Below the pieces are notes generated by a model, which saw only the letters and a program-made list of their open reading frames with translations, made no database searches and was not told the origin of the DNA. DNA of 11,740 nucleotides from positions 1 to 11,740 of the forward strand of contig DATCIR010000037.1 in NCBI GenBank assembly GCA_036507695.1, given 5' to 3'. Numbering within the stretch: the first letter of the stretch is position 1; every line of letters begins with the position of its first letter. Below, piece after piece: positions 6,145 to 11,740 of the stretch. The stretch is from JAKEGK01 sp036507695. Its GTDB lineage: Bacteria; Pseudomonadota; Gammaproteobacteria; SZUA-152. The translations under genes and the position numbers were made by a program.

Positions 6145-6187
6145 GAGGAGGTTTTTCAGCGTACGGCTCTGAACCTACAAACCGTAC
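6145..6187 (+). promoter_or_regulatory. Stranded strong Shine-Dalgarno plus hairpin in the pilJ-pilK gap
   Basis: GAGGAGG at 6145-6151 is the best ribosome-binding sequence in the window, yet no ATG, GTG or TTG lies within the next 15 bases, and the pilK frame is closed by a TGA at 6170-6172. The first possible pilK ATG is at 6200, 48 nt further on. Between them GTACGG (6161-6166) pairs with CCGTAC (6182-6187). If this stem forms in the mRNA it would shorten the effective distance to about 21 nt. It may be a structural translation signal or simply chance. Confidence 0.3.
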
Positions 6188-6199
6188 CGGGCGCAGAAC

Positions 6200-7126
6200 A
6201 TGACTACCGCAGTTTCCATGTTGGGAAAAGAAGTAATGAAATCCGACGCTAATAAACCGCGAAATAAACGGTCCGGTGCCGGGCTTGGCGCGTTCCCTGA
6301 AATGGATAATCAACAGTTCCTGCAATGGGTGGACCTGCTGGAACAAAGGACGGGTATGCGTTTACCGGATAATCGCCGCTCGTTTCTGGTCACCAACCTG
6401 GGTATTCGCATGCGCGAGCTGGGCTACGACAGTTTCCAGGAGTATTACGCGCTGCTGCATTCCGGACTCGGTGGGCATATTGAATGGGACAAACTGGTGC
6501 ACTACCTTACCGTGCACGAGACCCGGTTTTTGCGTCATGAGGATTCCACGGCGCTGATTTGCGAAAAGTATCTTCCGCGCTATAAATGGGACATAAAAGA
6601 AGAGCCCGTCACGATTCATATTTGGAGTGTGGGTTGTTCGACAGGTGAAGAGCCCTATAGCATCGCGATGGCGGTGGATAATCACTTGCAGCAGCTGGGT
6701 TGCGAATTCTATCTGGGTATCATCGCCAGCGACATCAGCCGCAGCGCCATCGCAGTTGGCCGGGCAGGCATTTATAGCAAAAAACAGGTAAAAAATATCG
6801 AACCGGATTGGTTGAAAAAATATTTTGAAAAGTTGCCCGATGCCCGCTTTCGGGTTGTTCCGGAATTACGCCAACGCGTTTGTTTTAATCAGTTAAATGT
6901 TATGGATATGGAAAAAACACCGATTGGCGCCATGGATATAATCGTCTGCCAGAATCTGCTTATTTATTTCGATCGCGCAAGAAGAGAACAAATTGTTAAT
7001 AACTTCGTAGAGCACTTAACGCCGGGAGGCCTGCTGGTGTTAGGCGTAGGGGAGTTGGTGAATTGGTCACATCCAAAACTGGAGCGTTTAAGTTATGCCA
7101 ACACCCTGGCGTTCAGGCATAAGTAA
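6200..7126 (+). CDS. pilK: CheR-type chemoreceptor methyltransferase PilK
   Basis: PilK transfers methyl groups from S-adenosylmethionine to glutamates of PilJ for adaptation. The 308-residue product has a helical CheR N-domain (about 35-100), the segment TVHETRFLR (104-112) corresponding to the conserved T-x-x-E-T-x-F-x-R of CheR, the SAM-binding loop SVGCSTGEEPYS (143-154), the acidic ASDIS (176-180), and DIIVCQNLLIYFD (246-258), where CheR usually has CRNVLIYFD; Gln replaces the Arg. Start choice is uncertain. The ATG at 6200 has no good Shine-Dalgarno, and an in-frame ATG at 6236 (Met13), after a GGAAAAGAAG-like stretch, would give 296 residues, closer to the roughly 290 of Pseudomonas PilK. 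The first 34 residues are basic and unconserved in look. chpA follows after 14 nt. Confidence 0.93.
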   Translation: MTTAVSMLGKEVMKSDANKPRNKRSGAGLGAFPEMDNQQFLQWVDLLEQRTGMRLPDNRRSFLVTNLGIRMRELGYDSFQEYYALLHSGLGGHIEWDKLVHYLTVHETRFLRHEDSTALICEKYLPRYKWDIKEEPVTIHIWSVGCSTGEEPYSIAMAVDNHLQQLGCEFYLGIIASDISRSAIAVGRAGIYSKKQVKNIEPDWLKKYFEKLPDARFRVVPELRQRVCFNQLNVMDMEKTPIGAMDIIVCQNLLIYFDRARREQIVNNFVEHLTPGGLLVLGVGELVNWSHPKLERLSYANTLAFRHK

Positions 7127-7140
7127 TTGAAGGTGCATTC

Positions 7141-10100
7141 ATGAGTATTGCGCAACAAGAATTAGATTACACCACACTAAAGTGGGTCAAGGATGAAATT
7201 CGGGAAAGCCTGAATCAGACCCGTCAGGCCCTGGAAGCCTATGTCGAAAATCCCAACGACACGACCCAAATTCGCTTTTGCGCGACTTATCTGCACCAGA
7301 TTTATGGCACCCTGCAGATGGTGGAAATTTACGGCGGCGCCTTGCTCGCGGAGGAAATGGAGTTACTTGCCAATGCCATTTCTCAAGGCAAAGTTTCCCG
7401 CAAGGAAGACGCCTATGAGGTGTTAATGCGGGCGATTCTGCAATTGCCGGCTTACCTGGAACACCTGGAAAACGGCCAGCAGGATATGCCGGTCATATTG
7501 CTGCCGTTGCTAAACGACCTGCGCACCGCCCGCGGTGAACACTTGTTAAGTGAAAACGCGTTTTTCTCACCCAATTTGACCATCACACCCCCGCAGGAAG
7601 AGGCGAAAAAGCCCAGTAAACCGGTTGATATTCAACAATACGCGAAAAAATTACGCCCGGTTTACCAGGCCGCGCTGGTGCGCTGGTACCGCAATCTCAG
7701 TACTACCGAACCCCTGCAGAAAATGGCGATCGTTATCCGTGAATTGCTCTATAACTCGACCACGGAAAGCGCCATGCGCCTGTGGTGGGTCGCCAGCGGC
7801 ATGGTGGAGGGTTTACTGGATAACGGTCTTGAGCCCAGCAACTCAGTTAAGCAATTGATGGGCCATCAGATTGACCGGCAGATCAAACGTATCATCGACC
7901 AGGGCGAACAGGCTTTTAACAAAAATCCTCCGGTGGAACTGTTAAAGAACCTGCTGTATTACGTGGCGACATCCACATCGCAAGGCGCGCGTACCGGACA
8001 AATCAAGATGGCGTTCAACCTGGAGCAACTGCTGCCAGGCAGTGTGGATGTCAACGAAGCGTTTGCGCAGTTGCGCGGTTCCAAAACCGACCTGATGCAA
8101 AGCGTCTCCGCGGTTATCAAGGAAGACCTGTTGCACGTCAAGGACCAGCTGGATATTTTCGTGCGCACCAAGAACAAGCCAGTTACTGAACTGGAATCCT
8201 TGCGTAGCCACCTGCACCGTATCTCGGACACATTAGCGATGCTTGGGCTGGGTGACTTGCATAAAATCATTCAGGACCAAAACCGCAGTATCGCCGAGAT
8301 CGTGAAATCCGGCAGCCAGCCTTCCGAATTCAGCTTGATGGAAGTGGCCAGCGCGTTGCTTTACGTAGAATCCTCTCTGGAAGGTTTGCAATCAACCGTT
8401 ACCAGCTCTGTATTGGGAAGCCATGAAAAAGCCGACACCCTGCTGCCGCCCAGCGAACAACGCCAACTCAACAATCTGGTCATCGCTGAAGCCAACAAAC
8501 TTGTATCCGAGGTGAAAGAAGCGTTTAACGCGTACGCGATTGACACCACCAACCGCGCCGCCATCGAATCCACACCCGGCAAACTGGATGAAATCCGCGG
8601 CGTACTGGCGATTCTGGAGCTGAATCGCGCCGCCAACCTGCTAAACGCAGCCGTTGACTATATTCGTCACCAGTTGTTGCGTGAAGATGTTGAGCCCAAT
8701 CAAAAAGCCCTTGATCTGCTCGCCGATGTCATCACCAGTATCGAATACTTTTTGGAAGCCGTCGCCGAAAATCGCGGCCATCCGGAAAACATCCTGCGGG
8801 TAGCCGAAGCGAGCGCCCAGGAACTCGGTTACACGCCGGAAGCTATCCGGGAAATCCAGAAAAATCGCGCAGCATCCGGGGAAAAACCATGGACGCTCGT
8901 GGCGGATGAAGCAGCTCCAGCTTCGGCCTCGAAATCAGCGCCGCAAGCCGCCGCGAAATCCCGAGCCGGTGATTCATTGGCCCTGGCACAAACCGCGCGA
9001 TTAATGCTACCCGAGGCGGATGAAATTATACGAACGCCTGCTGCGAAACCCGCACCCGCTAAGGTTGCCGCGCCTGCCGTTGCCGCCGCTGCAAAAATAC
9101 CTAAAGACGACATTGACGAAGAGATCCTGGAAATCTTCCTCGAGGAGGCGGACGAGGTAGTAGGCACCATACAGGAAAACCTGCGCGCCTGGAAAAAAAA
9201 TCAGTCCAACTCCGAAGCGCTGACAGTGCTGCGCCGCTCCTACCATACCATTAAGGGCAGCGGCCGGCTTGCCGGCGCAAAAGTGGTGGGTGAATTCGCC
9301 TGGTCGATTGAAAACATGTTGAACCGGGTAATCGAAGGACGCCTGGAAGTACAGCCGGCGATTTTTGAATTGCTGGAAAACGCGGAATCCACTTTGCGCA
9401 ATTGCATTCAACACCTGAAAGGTGAACTGGAAACCCAACCCAACGTACACGCCATTGTTGTTTTAGCGGATGCTTTGGCCAACGGCAGTTATGCCGGGGC
9501 CACTCGGCCCAAACCCGACCTGATCGACGAATTGCTGGGTGATATCACAGCCCCCGCCGCAACCGGGGAAAACCTCGCTGAGCAGGCTCGGACACCACCC
9601 GTTGACGTTGAAGCCGCCGGTACTGACAGTCCGAACCAGGAATTTTTGGAACAAACGAGCGAAGCACGCTCAATACCAGAGGACAAACCAGACGCCGCTG
9701 CGGCCGCTTTACAAAGTCTGTCGCTGATTGACATTTTCACCCGGGAAACCACATCACATCTGGAGACTGTGGAACGCTATCTGGCAAAATACTCCGACAA
9801 CGAAGTTCATCTGGTGACGGAGCCATTGATGCGGGCGTTACACACCTTGCATGGCAGCGCCAACATGGCGGGCGTTGAAAACGTTGCCAAACTAAGCGAG
9901 CACCTGGATCGTTATATCGCGACGTTGTATGACTCCAGGCAGCCAGTGAACTCAGACACCATTGATGTTTTGACACAAGGCGCGGCGTTTATCAAAACCA
10001 TGTTACGCGGCACTGAATACACCAGCACAGCAATACCTGATACCAGGGATCTGGTACAACGCATTCACGAATTGCATGAAGCAGCCAAGGAAACCGCTGC

Positions 10101-11740
10101 CCCCAGGGACGAAGAAGACCTGTTATCGATCGTACCCGGATTCAACCGAGCGCAAAACGACGGGTTGGAGGAGGTCAGCGAAATGTTCGCCAACTGGTCC
10201 CCGGACGGACTGGGTGACATGGTGGACGCCGGCGAAGCAAGCGCCGACGGATTGGAGGATACGGTCGAACTGGCCATCGACGAACCTGAGGCCATCACTG
10301 AAAGAATCGAGCTTGCCTCACATGAAATGTTCAACGCGCTTTCCGGCGGCGGCATCGAAGTGGAAGAAATAGAGCTGAGCGCGGAAACGGAATCCGAATC
10401 AATCACCTTGGCCGCCTCGGCTGATGAGGAAGAAGTCGATCACGAGCTCATTAGTATTTTTCTGGATGAAGCTGAAGAGATATTACGCAATACAGAAGCG
10501 CTGATTCAGGGCTGGAGCAATGATCCTAATGAGCACTCCATCATGGATGAATTGCAACGCTCGCTGCACACCCTCAAAGGTGGCGCGCGCATGGCAAACC
10601 TGATGCCCATCGCCAACCTGAGTCACCGTATTGAAACCCTGCTGGAAGCCATTATATACGGCTCAGTTGAGTCGTCGGCCGATGTACCAAAGGCGGTGCA
10701 GCGCTGCCAGGATTGGTTATCGCAAGCCTTGGAATCAGTGCGTGCCGGCCTATCGCTGAAAGATCCCTCTGAACTGTCGTTGCTCATCCAGTCGTACATC
10801 GACGCGCAGCCTGAGGATCAGGTGTTACAGGCAACCCAAGCGTCCACCGTTGCAGCTGAAGAAATAACCCTGGAGGATGCGTTACCACTGGAAGAAGAAC
10901 TGACTATCGCCTTTAAGCCACAGTCCACTGCGCCGGAATCCACTGCAGCAAACGAGTCAGCAGCGAGTGAAACCATTACCCTGGCTGAAGAGCCGGTGAG
11001 CGGGCCTGAAGTTGAAAACGCTAGTTCATTTGAAAACACGGCGTTTGAAATCGAGGAACGCCTGGATACCCTGGAAGCCCGGGCAGAACCAGCCCTTGAC
11101 TCCACCCGCGCCGCCGCAGCAACAGAATACGACGATGAGCTGGTTGAAATCTTTCTGGAAGAAGCCGAGGAAATTCAGGAGAACATCGACCGCCTGCTGC
11201 ATAACTGGTCTAAAGATATATCAAACCATGCACTGATTGCGGAGATGCAGCGTGCGTTACATACCTTGAAAGGTGGCGCGCGCATGGCCGGCGTCAAACC
11301 GGTAGGCGACCTGAGTCATGCCATCGAGTCGCTGATGGAATCCGTCACCGAAAAACGGCTGCCTCCAACCGAAGAATTCCCCAAGGTTGTCCATGCCTGT
11401 CATGACTGGCTTTCCAACGCTATCGAGCAGGTAAAACACCGCCAAGTATTGGGATCACCAGCGCCACTACTCAAGCAACTGGAAAACCTGCTCGCGGGAA
11501 AAGCCGCTTTGGAAGGCGTATCGGATTTCGAAAAAGGCGCGCTTAAAGCAACCAGAAAACCGGCTGTGGCGGAAGCTAAAAAACCTCAGTCCAAACCGAA
11601 AGCGCAGGAGAAAAAACCCGAACCGCGGCCAGCGCGGATTGAACCTGTTATACCGGGCAACCTGATTGCCTTACCCGGCTTCAGCAGCAAGGATGAGCAG
11701 GATGCGACACTGATTCAGAACCCGGAGGATACACAGCCCA
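7141..11740 (+). CDS. chpA: ChpA (PilL-type) multi-Hpt chemosensory histidine kinase, partial
   Basis: The frame is open from the ATG at 7141 (GAAGG at 7129-7133, 7 nt upstream) to the window end, 1533 codons without a stop. ChpA of P. aeruginosa has about 2,470 residues: eight Hpt-like modules, a CheA kinase core, a CheW domain and a C-terminal receiver. Here the N-terminal FimL-like part (1-560) has degenerate modules: HQIYG at His52, an unclear one near 215, HRISD at His359, and DEIRG with Asp483 where His is expected. Then come canonical Hpt modules with His702 (HTIKGSG), His901 (HTLHGSA), His1143 and His1374 (both HTLKGGARMA). Ala/Pro/Lys-rich linkers lie near 585-655 and 1470-1505. The kinase core lies beyond the window. 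ChpA should phosphorylate PilG and PilH under control of PilJ and PilI. No frameshift was seen in the translated part. Confidence 0.97.
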   Translation, partial: MSIAQQELDYTTLKWVKDEIRESLNQTRQALEAYVENPNDTTQIRFCATYLHQIYGTLQMVEIYGGALLAEEMELLANAISQGKVSRKEDAYEVLMRAILQLPAYLEHLENGQQDMPVILLPLLNDLRTARGEHLLSENAFFSPNLTITPPQEEAKKPSKPVDIQQYAKKLRPVYQAALVRWYRNLSTTEPLQKMAIVIRELLYNSTTESAMRLWWVASGMVEGLLDNGLEPSNSVKQLMGHQIDRQIKRIIDQGEQAFNKNPPVELLKNLLYYVATSTSQGARTGQIKMAFNLEQLLPGSVDVNEAFAQLRGSKTDLMQSVSAVIKEDLLHVKDQLDIFVRTKNKPVTELESLRSHLHRISDTLAMLGLGDLHKIIQDQNRSIAEIVKSGSQPSEFSLMEVASALLYVESSLEGLQSTVTSSVLGSHEKADTLLPPSEQRQLNNLVIAEANKLVSEVKEAFNAYAIDTTNRAAIESTPGKLDEIRGVLAILELNRAANLLNAAVDYIRHQLLREDVEPNQKALDLLADVITSIEYFLEAVAENRGHPENILRVAEASAQELGYTPEAIREIQKNRAASGEKPWTLVADEAAPASASKSAPQAAAKSRAGDSLALAQTARLMLPEADEIIRTPAAKPAPAKVAAPAVAAAAKIPKDDIDEEILEIFLEEADEVVGTIQENLRAWKKNQSNSEALTVLRRSYHTIKGSGRLAGAKVVGEFAWSIENMLNRVIEGRLEVQPAIFELLENAESTLRNCIQHLKGELETQPNVHAIVVLADALANGSYAGATRPKPDLIDELLGDITAPAATGENLAEQARTPPVDVEAAGTDSPNQEFLEQTSEARSIPEDKPDAAAAALQSLSLIDIFTRETTSHLETVERYLAKYSDNEVHLVTEPLMRALHTLHGSANMAGVENVAKLSEHLDRYIATLYDSRQPVNSDTIDVLTQGAAFIKTMLRGTEYTSTAIPDTRDLVQRIHELHEAAKETAAPRDEEDLLSIVPGFNRAQNDGLEEVSEMFANWSPDGLGDMVDAGEASADGLEDTVELAIDEPEAITERIELASHEMFNALSGGGIEVEEIELSAETESESITLAASADEEEVDHELISIFLDEAEEILRNTEALIQGWSNDPNEHSIMDELQRSLHTLKGGARMANLMPIANLSHRIETLLEAIIYGSVESSADVPKAVQRCQDWLSQALESVRAGLSLKDPSELSLLIQSYIDAQPEDQVLQATQASTVAAEEITLEDALPLEEELTIAFKPQSTAPESTAANESAASETITLAEEPVSGPEVENASSFENTAFEIEERLDTLEARAEPALDSTRAAAATEYDDELVEIFLEEAEEIQENIDRLLHNWSKDISNHALIAEMQRALHTLKGGARMAGVKPVGDLSHAIESLMESVTEKRLPPTEEFPKVVHACHDWLSNAIEQVKHRQVLGSPAPLLKQLENLLAGKAALEGVSDFEKGALKATRKPAVAEAKKPQSKPKAQEKKPEPRPARIEPVIPGNLIALPGFSSKDEQDATLIQNPEDTQP
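10576..10595 (+). repeat. 20-nt exact repeat, copy 1, in the seventh Hpt-like module of ChpA
   Basis: AAAGGTGGCGCGCGCATGGC encodes the KGGARMA core after His1143. It is identical to 11269-11288. The two surrounding modules align without gaps over at least 72 residues at a constant offset of 231, with 39 identities by my hand count, so they arose by intragenic duplication. Confidence 0.85.
11269..11288 (+). repeat. 20-nt exact repeat, copy 2, in the eighth Hpt-like module of ChpA
   Basis: Second copy of the KGGARMA core, following His1374. The identity of all 20 bases, including silent positions, contrasts with the lower identity around it and suggests either recent conversion between modules or strong codon constraint. 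It is a possible site for recombination that would remove 231 codons in frame. Confidence 0.85.

Noticed and set aside
9007..9450. Minus-strand 147-codon frame inside chpA.
   Set aside because: Lies opposite a canonical Hpt module of chpA and shows no recognisable domain.

Overview
The window holds the left part of a Pil-Chp chemosensory operon, the Che-like pathway that controls twitching motility and surface sensing by type IV pili. It is flanked on the left by a divergent glutathione synthetase gene. Gene order (gshB divergent, then pilG-pilH-pilI-pilJ-pilK-chpA) and protein features match the Pseudomonas aeruginosa locus, so the source is very probably a gammaproteobacterium of the Pseudomonadales/Cellvibrionales type. 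I cannot name a genus. Coding regions look moderately GC-rich, while the large intergenic region is clearly AT-richer.

Layout. 1-306 (minus): 5' end of an ApbE-family FAD:protein FMN transferase, made as a lipoprotein and cut by the window edge. 335-1285 (minus): gshB, 28 nt upstream of apbE and probably co-transcribed with it. 1286-2392: a 1.1-kb divergent spacer with no convincing gene but many short repeats and foldbacks, densest in the 300 bp before pilG. 2393-2797 pilG, 2905-3270 pilH, 3299-3844 pilI, 3881-4078 a doubtful 65-codon ORF, 4102-6123 pilJ, 6200-7126 pilK, and 7141 to the window end chpA. chpA is open for 1533 codons and is cut before its kinase core.

How the genes work together. 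PilJ is the membrane receptor, PilI the CheW-type coupling protein, and ChpA the giant CheA-type histidine kinase with many Hpt-like domains. PilG and PilH are single-domain response regulators: in P. aeruginosa PilG favours pilus extension and cAMP production and PilH counteracts it. PilK is the CheR-type methyltransferase that adapts PilJ. The kinase core, the ChpA receiver and any chpB/chpC genes would lie to the right of the window.

Assessment. The central system is well known. Parts that the standard annotation does not explain are the nested foldback and palindrome upstream of pilG (2150-2261), a small ORF with an in-frame 15-bp tandem repeat between pilI and pilJ, a strong Shine-Dalgarno sequence stranded far from the pilK start, the apbE neighbour of gshB, and degenerate or altered phosphorylation sites among the Hpt-like modules of ChpA. 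All of these are candidates only.
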